Shown one piece after another: positions 1-5,586 of a stretch of DNA of 7,111 nucleotides. Made by a program: the position numbers and the translations under genes. How positions within the stretch are numbered: position 1 is the first letter of the stretch; every line of letters begins with the position of its first letter. Location: assembly GCA_023439425.1 (NCBI GenBank), contig JAEXNZ010000098.1:1-7111 (forward strand). Direction: 5' to 3'. The DNA comes from Pseudomonadota bacterium (GTDB lineage Bacteria; Pseudomonadota; Gammaproteobacteria; Xanthomonadales; Xanthomonadaceae). The notes under the pieces were generated by a model. The model searched no databases. It had not been told where the DNA came from and saw only the letters and a program-made list of their open reading frames with translations.

Positions 1-70
1 GGCGAAGGCTGTTCGCGCGCCCTCACAGCGAATGCAGCAATAATGAGCAGCCCCGATAGCACGAGCCCGC

Positions 71-2248
71 ATGCCTGCCCGAGATTCCCGACTGAGCCGC
101 CTGTGGGCGCATGAAAAGGCCAGCTACGGGTTGCGGGTGTTCATTGCGCTCAGCGTGGCGATGGGCGTGTGCTGGCACTTCGACCAGCTGCCGGCCCTGC
201 CCGGGGTGTTCCTGGGCATCATCGCCAGCGCGATTGCCGAGACCGATGACAACTGGTGGGGCCGGACCAAATCCGTCGCCTTGTCGCTGCTGTGCTTCGT
301 CATTGCTGCCGCTGCGGTGGTGGAGCTGTTCGCGTGGCCGTGGTTGTTCATCGCCGCGCTGGCTGCCTCCACCTTCGGCCTGACCCTGCTCGGGGCATTG
401 GGCGAGCGCTATGCCTCCATCGCCCAGGCCACCGTTACGCTGGCCATCTACACCATGATCGGGCTGGAGCAGCACGGCGCGGCCGACCGCGCCCAGGCCA
501 TCAACGCGGTCAGCCATCTGCTCGCCGGCGCGCTCTGGTATGGGCTGCTGTCGATCCTGTGGACTGCCCTGTTCGCCAACCGCCCGGTGCGCGAGCGGGT
601 AGCGCGGCTGTACCACGAGCTTGGGCGCTATCTGGAACTGAAGGCCGACCTGTTCGAACCGGTGCGCGAGCTCGACCTGCAGCAGCGCCAGCTCGCCCTG
701 GCCGAGCAGAACCGCCGCGTGGTCGAGGCGCTCAATGCCGCCAAGACCGCCATCCTGGCCCGCTTCGGACGCTCCGGCCGGCCCGGCGTGCAGTCTGGCC
801 TGTACCTGCGGCTGTATTACATGGCGCAGGATTTCCACGAGCGCGCCAGCTCCTCGCACTACCCCTATGGCGCACTCACCGAGGCGTTCTTCCACAGCGA
901 CGTGCTGTACCGCTGCCAGCGCCTGCTCGCGCTGCAGGGCGAGGCCTGCGCGAATCTAGGCACCGCCATCCGCCTGCGCCGGCCATTTGTGTATGGCGAA
1001 CGCACCCGCCAGGCCACCGCCGACCTGACCGCTTCACTGGCCTGGCTGCGCGAGCAGCACAATCCGCGGTGGCAGCGGTTGCTGTCCTCGCTGGACCTGC
1101 TCGGACACAACCTGCAAAGCATCGAGCGTCGGCTGTCCGAGGCAGCACAGTCCGAGACCACGCTGGACAACGTCGACACCCGCCTGCGCGACACCAACCC
1201 GCACACCCTGCGCGAGATGGGCGTGCGCATCCGCCAGCAGCTGACGCCCGGCTCGGTGCTGTTCCGGCATGGCCTGCGCATGGCCATCGCACTGGTGGTT
1301 GGCTTCGGGGTGATCCATCTGTTCAATGCACAGAACGGGTCGTGGGTGCTGCTGACCATCGTGTTCGTGTGCCGCCCCAACTTCGGCGCAACCCGGCAAC
1401 GGCTGGCGCAGCGGGTGGCCGGCACGCTGATCGGCCTGGTGTTCACATGGGCGCTGCTGCAGCTGTTCCAGGACCTGCGTATCGAGCTATTGATCGCGCT
1501 GCTGTCGGCACTGCTGTTCTTTTTCACCCGCCACGACCGCTATCTGGTGGCCTCGGCCGCGATCACGGTGATGGCGCTGACCTGCTTCAACCTGATTGGC
1601 GATGGCTTCCTGCTGATCTGGCCGCGACTGGTGGACACCCTGCTGGGCTGCGCGATTGCCGCAGCGGCTGCGTTCCTGATTCTGCCGGACTGGCAGGGGC
1701 GGCGGCTCAACGAGGTGATGGCACGGGTGCTGGAGCGTTGCGCCGGCTACCTGCAGGCGGTGCTGGGCCAGTATGGCAGCGGCATGCAGGACGACCTGGC
1801 CTACCGGGTTGCGCGCCGCGACATACACAACGCCGATGTGGCTCTGTCCACCGCACTGTCAAACATGCTGCGTGAGCCGGGGCATGTGCGCCGCAACCTG
1901 GATGCGGGGTTCCGCTTCCTGGCCTTGTCCAACACCTTGCTGGGGCATCTGTCGGCGCTGGGAGCGCACCGGGCGCAGCTGGACAGCTACGCCCAAGACC
2001 CGCTGGCGCGCAGTGCGGGCGAGCGGGTACAGCAGGCGATGCAGCAGATTGCCTCGGCACTGCAGCAGCGGCAGCCCGTGGAGGAGGGCGACAAGGAGGC
2101 AGACCGGGCACTGGCCGAGCAGCTGGAGCAGGTGGACGACGGCATGCCGGCCAAGCTGCAGTTGATCCGCACCCAGCTGGCACTGATGCTGCGGCTGCTG
2201 CCGAAGCTGCGCGGGGCGGCGAATGAGGCAGCGCGCCGACCTACGTAG
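71..2248 (+). CDS. yccS: YccS-type FUSC-family inner-membrane transporter-like protein (725 aa)
   Basis: An integral inner-membrane protein of the YccS/YhfK (FUSC, fusaric acid resistance-like) family. A role in efflux of aromatic or organic-acid compounds is inferred from the family; the substrate is unknown. Two hydrophobic blocks (about residues 20-165 and 400-545) are separated by a hydrophilic, helix-rich region (about 170-395) and followed by a soluble C-terminal region (about 550-725). This duplicated half-channel layout and the length match E. coli YccS (about 720 aa). The second block contains the typical run RPNFGATRQR from residue 435. ATG 71 is the first possible start: the frame is closed by TAA at 41-43, and there is only a weak GAG at 63-65 as ribosome-binding site. 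The last sense codon is ACG and the stop TAG (2246-2248) lies inside the GTAG head of a SMAG repeat. Family call is firm; function is not. Confidence 0.9.
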   Translation: MPARDSRLSRLWAHEKASYGLRVFIALSVAMGVCWHFDQLPALPGVFLGIIASAIAETDDNWWGRTKSVALSLLCFVIAAAAVVELFAWPWLFIAALAASTFGLTLLGALGERYASIAQATVTLAIYTMIGLEQHGAADRAQAINAVSHLLAGALWYGLLSILWTALFANRPVRERVARLYHELGRYLELKADLFEPVRELDLQQRQLALAEQNRRVVEALNAAKTAILARFGRSGRPGVQSGLYLRLYYMAQDFHERASSSHYPYGALTEAFFHSDVLYRCQRLLALQGEACANLGTAIRLRRPFVYGERTRQATADLTASLAWLREQHNPRWQRLLSSLDLLGHNLQSIERRLSEAAQSETTLDNVDTRLRDTNPHTLREMGVRIRQQLTPGSVLFRHGLRMAIALVVGFGVIHLFNAQNGSWVLLTIVFVCRPNFGATRQRLAQRVAGTLIGLVFTWALLQLFQDLRIELLIALLSALLFFFTRHDRYLVASAAITVMALTCFNLIGDGFLLIWPRLVDTLLGCAIAAAAAFLILPDWQGRRLNEVMARVLERCAGYLQAVLGQYGSGMQDDLAYRVARRDIHNADVALSTALSNMLREPGHVRRNLDAGFRFLALSNTLLGHLSALGAHRAQLDSYAQDPLARSAGERVQQAMQQIASALQQRQPVEEGDKEADRALAEQLEQVDDGMPAKLQLIRTQLALMLRLLPKLRGAANEAARRPT

Positions 2249-2309
2249 AGCCGGGCTTGCCCGGCTGCTGTTGGCGCTGCAAGGAGCAGCGGGGCAAGCC
2301 CCGCTCTAC
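2245..2309. repeat. SMAG/REP inverted pair (dimer)
   Basis: Two GTAG-headed palindromes face each other, with GTAG at 2245-2248 and its complement CTAC at 2306-2309. The left unit has an 8-bp stem (AGCCGGGC 2249-2256 with GCCCGGCT 2259-2266, loop TT). The right unit has AGCGGGGC 2288-2295 with GCCCCGCT 2298-2305, loop AA. The outer 25-nt arms (2245-2269 and 2285-2309) are complementary except at two positions, and those two are a compensated C-G/G-C swap within each unit. The layout matches SMAG repeats of Stenotrophomonas, which are non-autonomous and thought to be mobilised by RAYT transposases. The left GTAG overlaps the stop codon of yccS. In the mRNA this would form either two small hairpins or one long stem, and may act in 3'-end stability or termination. 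Confidence 0.9.
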
Positions 2310-2326
2310 GAGGCTGCGTCGGAATC

Positions 2327-2348
2327 GTAGAGCCGGGCTTGCCCGGCT
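2327..2348 (+). repeat. SMAG/REP single unit
   Basis: GTAG at 2327-2330 is followed by a perfect 8-bp stem, AGCCGGGC 2331-2338 with GCCCGGCT 2341-2348, around a TT loop. Its first 23 bases are identical to the left unit at 2245. It starts 17 nt after the inverted pair and ends 45 nt before the ATG of the downstream fusion gene. It therefore sits either just upstream of that gene's promoter or within its leader. The hairpin is followed by GTCTTT, a weak T-rich tract, so it may also help end yccS transcription. Confidence 0.88.
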
Positions 2349-2382
2349 GTCTTTGACCCCATGCTAAGGTGCGCCGGTCCGC

Positions 2383-2388
2383 AAGGAG
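2383..2388 (+). promoter_or_regulatory. Ribosome-binding site that fixes the start of the MFS-PlsC gene
   Basis: AAGGAG lies 5 nt upstream of ATG 2394. The in-frame ATG at 2361 has no such site and would add an 11-residue non-conserved leader, so 2394 is preferred. Confidence 0.8.
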
Positions 2389-2393
2389 ATTCC

Positions 2394-4286
2394 ATGTCAT
2401 CCGGTCACAGTCAGTTCGCCCTGCTCCGCCAGCGCCGCTTCCTGCCATTTTTCATCGTGCAGTCGCTGGGGGCCTTCAATGACAATGTGTACCGGCAGGC
2501 CATCATCGGCCTGCTGTTCTATCTCGGCGTCAGCCAGGAGGAGCAGACGCTGTACACCACGCTCGCGCCGGCGATCTTCATCCTGCCCTACTTCCTGTTC
2601 TCGGCGCTGGCCGGGCAGATCGCCGAGAAGCTGGAAAAGTCGCGCCTGATCGTGATCACCACCACGATGGAGATCGCGATCATGTCGCTGGCGGCGGTGG
2701 GCTTCCTGACCCAGAGCATGCCGGTACTGCTGGTGGCGCTGTTCTGCACCGGCCTGCAGTCCACCCTGTTCGGCCCGGTGAAATACTCGGTGCTGCCGTC
2801 GGTGCTGAAGCCGGAAGAGCTCACCGGCGGCAACGGTCTGGTGGAAATGGGGACCTCGATGTCGATCCTGGTCGGCATGATCAGCGGCGGCATCATCTTC
2901 ACCCTGGCCGGCAGCTACGGTCCGGTGGTGGCCGCCACGGCGGTGATCGCGCTGGCGGTGGCCGGCAACATCACCGCACGGATGATTCCCAAGGTCGACG
3001 CCGGTGCGCCGGACCTGAAGATCAACTGGAATCCGCTTCCCGAGTCACTGGCGGTGCTGCGCCTGGCAAAGAAGCAGAAGGCGGTGCGCAACGCGATCCT
3101 GGGCGTGTCGTGGTTCTGGTTCGTCGGCACCCTGCTGACCTCGCAGCTGCCCACCTATGCGGTGGTCAACCTGGGCGGCGAACCCACGCTGTACATCTTC
3201 GCGCTGGCGCTGTTCTCGGTCGGTACCGGGGTCGGCTCGCTGCTGTGCGAGAAGCTGTCCGGGCGAACCGTGGAAATCGGCCTGGTGCCGCTGGGTGCGT
3301 TCGGCATGACCGCCTTCATGCTGGACCTGTATTTCGCACGGGCCGGTGAGGCCACGGCGGCCGGCCTGAGCGTGCCGGCCTTCATTGCGGCCGCCGGCAG
3401 CGCGCGCATCATCGTTGATCTGGTCGGCATCGGTCTGTTTACCGGCTTCTTTGTGGTGCCGCTGTTCGCACTGATCCAAAGCCGTACGCCCAAATCGGAG
3501 ATGTCGCGCGTGTTCGCCGCGCTGAACATCCAGAACTCCGGCTTCATCGTCGGTGCGGCACTGATCGCACTGGCCACGCAGAAATACCTGCACTGGACGA
3601 TTCCGCAGCTGTTCCTGGCGCTGGCGATCGCCAACGCGGTGGTGGCGATCTACATCTTCACCATCGTCCCCGAATTCCTGATGCGCTTCCTCAGCTGGGT
3701 GATGGTGCGCACGCTGTACCGGCTGCGCCCGCATGGCATTGAAGCCAATGTGCCGGATGACGGCGCGGCTTTGATCGTCTGCAATCATGTCAGCTACATG
3801 GATGCATTGATCCTGTCGGCGACGATTCCGCGCCCTGTGCGCTTCGTCATGTACTACAAGATCTTCAACATTCCGGTGATGCGCTGGATCTTCCGCACCG
3901 CCAAGGCGATTCCGATTGCGGGCGCGCGCGAAGACCCCGCGCTGATGCAGGCGGCGTTCGACGAGGTGGACAGGGCGCTGGCCGAGGGCGAGCTGGTCTG
4001 CATCTTCCCGGAAGGGGCCCTCACCCGCGATGGCGAGATGGCGGCCTTCAAGTCGGGCGTGGAGAAGATCCTGGAGCGCCGGTCCGTGCCGGTGGTGCCG
4101 ATGGCGCTGCGCGGCATGTGGGACAGCATGTGGAGCCGGCGCGATACCCGGCTGGGGCGCATGCGCGTGCCACGCCGCTTCCGCGCGCACATCGAGGTGG
4201 CGGCGGGACCGCCGGTGGATGGAGCCAGCACCGACGCGGCGCAACTGGAAGCGCTGGTTCGTACGCTGCGGGCCGGGCAGGCTTGA
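2394..4286 (+). CDS. LplT-like MFS transporter fused to PlsC-type lysophospholipid acyltransferase (630 aa)
   Basis: An inner-membrane two-domain protein. Residues 1 to about 425 form a 12-helix MFS-type domain like LplT, with the NDN-containing run SLGAFNDN at 24-31 and a GQIAEKLEKSR loop after the second helix. Residues from about 445 to 630 are a glycerophospholipid acyltransferase (PlsC/LPLAT) domain. Its catalytic HX4D motif is NHVSYMD with H465 and D470, motif II lies around FRTAKAIPIAG (500-510), FPEG is at 538-541 and the VPVVP motif is at 565-569. In E. coli, LplT flips lyso-phosphatidylethanolamine inward and Aas re-acylates it; joining both steps in one chain suggests coupled flipping and re-acylation. 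Larger bacterial fusions add an acyl-ACP synthetase domain. Here translation stops after PlsC and no AMP-binding domain follows, so acyl-ACP or acyl-CoA must be made elsewhere (inference). Confidence 0.88.
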   Translation: MSSGHSQFALLRQRRFLPFFIVQSLGAFNDNVYRQAIIGLLFYLGVSQEEQTLYTTLAPAIFILPYFLFSALAGQIAEKLEKSRLIVITTTMEIAIMSLAAVGFLTQSMPVLLVALFCTGLQSTLFGPVKYSVLPSVLKPEELTGGNGLVEMGTSMSILVGMISGGIIFTLAGSYGPVVAATAVIALAVAGNITARMIPKVDAGAPDLKINWNPLPESLAVLRLAKKQKAVRNAILGVSWFWFVGTLLTSQLPTYAVVNLGGEPTLYIFALALFSVGTGVGSLLCEKLSGRTVEIGLVPLGAFGMTAFMLDLYFARAGEATAAGLSVPAFIAAAGSARIIVDLVGIGLFTGFFVVPLFALIQSRTPKSEMSRVFAALNIQNSGFIVGAALIALATQKYLHWTIPQLFLALAIANAVVAIYIFTIVPEFLMRFLSWVMVRTLYRLRPHGIEANVPDDGAALIVCNHVSYMDALILSATIPRPVRFVMYYKIFNIPVMRWIFRTAKAIPIAGAREDPALMQAAFDEVDRALAEGELVCIFPEGALTRDGEMAAFKSGVEKILERRSVPVVPMALRGMWDSMWSRRDTRLGRMRVPRRFRAHIEVAAGPPVDGASTDAAQLEALVRTLRAGQA

Positions 4287-4451
4287 GTCGCCATACGCTG
4301 CCGAACTTGGGTAGGGAACGTCTTAATTTGACGCTTTCCGCCATGTAAACGCATACATTCGGGGCCAACATGGGGTAGATTACCGCCCCATAGGGGGTGT
4401 CTGACGGGATTTTGGCGATGCCGTCGGACCACCAAAGGAATGGAGCAGTAC
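4287..4451 (+). promoter_or_regulatory. Non-coding leader region upstream of the dispanin cluster
   Basis: This 165-base gap holds no credible gene. It has a relatively AT-rich patch (about 4321-4360) followed by two consecutive inverted repeats (4370-4391 and 4396-4433) and an AAAGGAATGGAG ribosome-binding region. A weak promoter can be proposed with -35 TTGACG at 4328-4333 and a poor -10 near 4352-4359 (CATACATT, spacing 18-20). If correct, the transcript would have a leader of about 85-90 nt containing both hairpins. I could not match it to a known riboswitch class. Confidence 0.4.
4396..4433 (+). other. Strong leader hairpin beside the first dispanin ribosome-binding site
   Basis: GGTGTCTGACGG (4396-4407) pairs with CCGTCGGACCACC (4421-4433). 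This gives 12 base pairs with one G-T wobble (4402/4426) and one bulged C (4430), closing a 13-nt loop (4408-4420). The stem ends immediately before AAAGGAATGGAG, so it could protect, expose or stabilise the translation start. No T-run follows, so it is not an ordinary intrinsic terminator. A weaker 6-bp repeat, ATGGGG 4370-4375 with CCCCAT 4386-4391, lies just upstream. Confidence 0.55.
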
Positions 4452-4742
4452 TTGAATCACCCGCCAACACCACCTTCATCAGCCGTCTTCGTTCCGAACC
4501 ACCTGGTGTGGGCGATCCTGACGACGTTGTTCTGCTGTCTGCCGCTGGGGGTGGTGTCAATCGTCTATGCCGCGCAGGTCGATGGCCGTCGGGCAGCAGG
4601 CGATGTGGCAGGTGCGTTCGCCGCCTCGCGCAAGGCCGCTGGTTGGGCCTGGGCGTCGGCGTTGGCCGGTCCGGTGCTGTTGCTGTTGTGGTTCGGTCTG
4701 TTCGGCGGTCTGGCTGCGCTGGGCGCTCTGTCCGAGCTTTGA
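4452..4742 (+). CDS. CD225/dispanin family small membrane protein, copy 1 (96 aa)
   Basis: A bacterial member of the CD225/dispanin family, which includes eukaryotic IFITM proteins; the function in bacteria is unknown. A proline-rich N-terminus (residues 2-15) leads into the CD225 core NHLVWAILTTLFCCLP, with the double cysteine C28-C29 corresponding to the lipidated pair of IFITM proteins. SIVYAAQV and the conserved G50-D51 follow, then a second hydrophobic segment at about 63-92. I chose TTG 4452 because GGAG (4442-4445) sits 6 nt upstream, and the paralogue downstream has the same AATGGAGC string before its ATG. The alternative ATG 4440 would give 100 aa, but the AAAGGA touches it with no spacing. 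It precedes copy 2 by 42 nt and is probably co-transcribed with it. Compared with copy 2, the second helix is diverged and lacks the KAKKW basic cluster (KAAGW here). Confidence 0.8.
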   Translation: MNHPPTPPSSAVFVPNHLVWAILTTLFCCLPLGVVSIVYAAQVDGRRAAGDVAGAFAASRKAAGWAWASALAGPVLLLLWFGLFGGLAALGALSEL

Positions 4743-4772
4743 TTCACTTTTTTTAAACCCACCCGAGAAAAT

Positions 4773-4776
4773 GGAG
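4773..4776 (+). promoter_or_regulatory. Ribosome-binding site of dispanin copy 2
   Basis: GGAG within AAATGGAGC lies 8 nt upstream of ATG 4785. The same AATGGAGC string precedes copy 1 (from 4440), which supports duplication including the translation signal and supports the TTG 4452 start of copy 1. Confidence 0.7.
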
Positions 4777-4784
4777 CTTCACCC

Positions 4785-5060
4785 ATGAACGCCACTGCCC
4801 CGCAAGTCCCCAACAACCTGGTCTGGGCCATCCTGGCCACCCTGTTCTGCTGCCTGCCGGGCGGCATCGTGTCGATCGTCTATGCCGCGCAGGTCAACGG
4901 CAAGCTGGCCGCCGGTGACATCGCCGGTGCGCAGGATTCGTCGGAAAAGGCCAAGAAGTGGGCCATCTACTCGGCCATCGCCGGTATCGTCGTCGGCATC
5001 CTGTACACCGTGCTGGTGGTGATGATGGGCATCGGCGGCGCAGCCAGCGGCGGCTACTGA
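4785..5060 (+). CDS. CD225/dispanin family small membrane protein, copy 2 (91 aa)
   Basis: A canonical CD225 protein. The core NNLVWAILATLFCCLPGGIV (11-29 with flanks) contains C22-C23, then SIVYAAQV, G44-D45, and the SSEKAKKW segment before a second transmembrane helix (about 60-82). A glycine-rich tail (GIGGAASGGY) ends the protein. Topology expected from the family is a re-entrant or first membrane helix, a basic intracellular loop, then a transmembrane helix. It shares 39 of 53 residues with copy 1 from VPN to the conserved WA, and a 21-base identical DNA stretch (4560-4580 versus 4875-4895). The genes are a tandem duplication. The start is well supported by GGAG 8 nt upstream. Role unknown; this copy is closer to the family consensus and may be the functional reference of the pair. 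Confidence 0.9.
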   Translation: MNATAPQVPNNLVWAILATLFCCLPGGIVSIVYAAQVNGKLAAGDIAGAQDSSEKAKKWAIYSAIAGIVVGILYTVLVVMMGIGGAASGGY

Positions 5061-5071
5061 TCGCACTGAGG

Positions 5072-5115
5072 ACGGCCCGGTCCGGCACCCCTGGTGGGTG
5101 ACCTGCCCGGGCCGT
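5072..5115 (+). other. Long GC-rich hairpin between dispanin copy 2 and DUF2752
   Basis: ACGGCCCGG (5072-5080) pairs perfectly with CCGGGCCGT (5107-5115). Pairing continues inward through a short imperfect segment to CACCC (5086-5090) with GGGTG (5096-5100) and a 5-nt loop. No T-run follows. It could act as a partial terminator, an mRNA stability element that lowers DUF2752 output, or a translational control element, since a possible GTG start (5098) lies inside it. Confidence 0.6.
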
Positions 5116-5124
5116 TCTGCCGTC

Positions 5125-5556
5125 ATGCCCTTACTTAACTTACGTCCGACCGGCCGACGCTGGGCTCCGCTGGCCATCACCGCCGGCCTCGCTGTCGGTG
5201 CCACCGTGGTACTGCGCCACGTCAATCCGTATGCCGGCAACAGTCCGCTGCCGGGTTGCCCGTTGTACGCACTGACCGGGCTGTACTGCCCCGGCTGCGG
5301 CAGCACGCGCTGCCTCTATTCGCTGGTGCACTTCGACCTGCCCGGTGCGATGGCGATGAACCCGCTGCTGGTGATCTCGCTGCCGTTCCTGCTGCTGATG
5401 CTGCTGCACATGGCCGGCTGGCGTCCGCGTGCGCTGGACCCGCTGATGCGGGTGCTAGCCGCCCCGATGTTCTGGCTGGTGGTGCTGGTGGGGTATGCAG
5501 TGTTGCGCAATCTGCCTTGGATGCCGTTTGTCTGGTTGTCACCGGGCGCGGCATAG
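5125..5556 (+). CDS. DUF2752 family membrane protein (143 aa)
   Basis: A small membrane protein of the DUF2752 family, function unknown. The signature is visible: G44-C45-P46, then CPGCGSTR at 55-62 and the following LVHFDLPGAMAMNP. The three cysteines C45, C55 and C58 could form a metal or redox site (inference). Three hydrophobic segments lie at about 14-33, 81-98 and 112-128, the last followed by the usual RNLPWMP ending. ATG 5125 is preferred because it begins a typical N-terminus just before the first helix. GTG 5098 in the same frame would add nine residues (152 aa) but lies inside a hairpin. Neither start has a clear ribosome-binding site, so translation may depend on coupling or be weak. 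The gene follows dispanin copy 2 by 64 nt; CD225 and DUF2752 neighbours suggest a shared membrane role. Stop TAG lies 8 nt before the fourth SMAG repeat. Confidence 0.85.
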   Translation: MPLLNLRPTGRRWAPLAITAGLAVGATVVLRHVNPYAGNSPLPGCPLYALTGLYCPGCGSTRCLYSLVHFDLPGAMAMNPLLVISLPFLLLMLLHMAGWRPRALDPLMRVLAAPMFWLVVLVGYAVLRNLPWMPFVWLSPGAA

Positions 5557-5564
5557 ACCGCGTC

Positions 5565-5586
5565 AGCCGGGCAAGCCCGGCTCTAC
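5565..5586 (-). repeat. SMAG/REP single unit between convergent genes
   Basis: On the minus strand this reads GTAG followed by AGCCGGGC-TT-GCCCGGCT, identical over 23 bases to the units at 2245 and 2327. The GTAG (complement of 5583-5586) contains the TAG stop codon of ampE, and the hairpin fills the space between the DUF2752 stop (5554-5556) and the ampE stop. It may serve both converging transcripts as a 3'-end hairpin, although no T-run is present on either side. Confidence 0.9.

Noticed and set aside
1..70. Possible end of an upstream gene at the left edge
   Set aside because: No frame on either strand gives a recognisable protein end in these 70 bases; I see nothing supportable.
256..1875. 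Long open frame (539 codons) overlapping yccS on the same strand, rich in Arg, Ala, Pro and Gly
   Set aside because: It lies wholly inside yccS in another frame, has the low-complexity composition of GC-rich shadow frames and shows no domain.
2245..2348. CRISPR-like array of three similar palindromes
   Set aside because: The units are 22-25 nt with a GTAG head, alternate in orientation and lack regular unique spacers; they fit SMAG/REP repeats.
2361..2393. Upstream ATG 2361 as start of the MFS-PlsC gene
   Set aside because: No ribosome-binding site precedes it, whereas AAGGAG sits 5 nt before ATG 2394; the extra residues do not look like part of the family.
3045..4244. Long minus-strand open frame (399 codons) opposite the MFS-PlsC gene
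   Set aside because: Its composition (very high His, Arg, Gln) is that of an antisense shadow of a real gene, and the plus strand carries clear family motifs.
4361..4439. Known riboswitch (c-di-GMP, Mn yybP-ykoY or similar) in the dispanin leader
   Set aside because: I could not find the conserved core bases of any class I know; only the stems are supported.
4743..4760. T-run (4748-4754) after dispanin copy 1 as an intrinsic terminator
   Set aside because: Only a 4-bp stem (4725-4728 with 4734-4737) precedes it, 10 bases away, and the next gene follows closely on the same strand.
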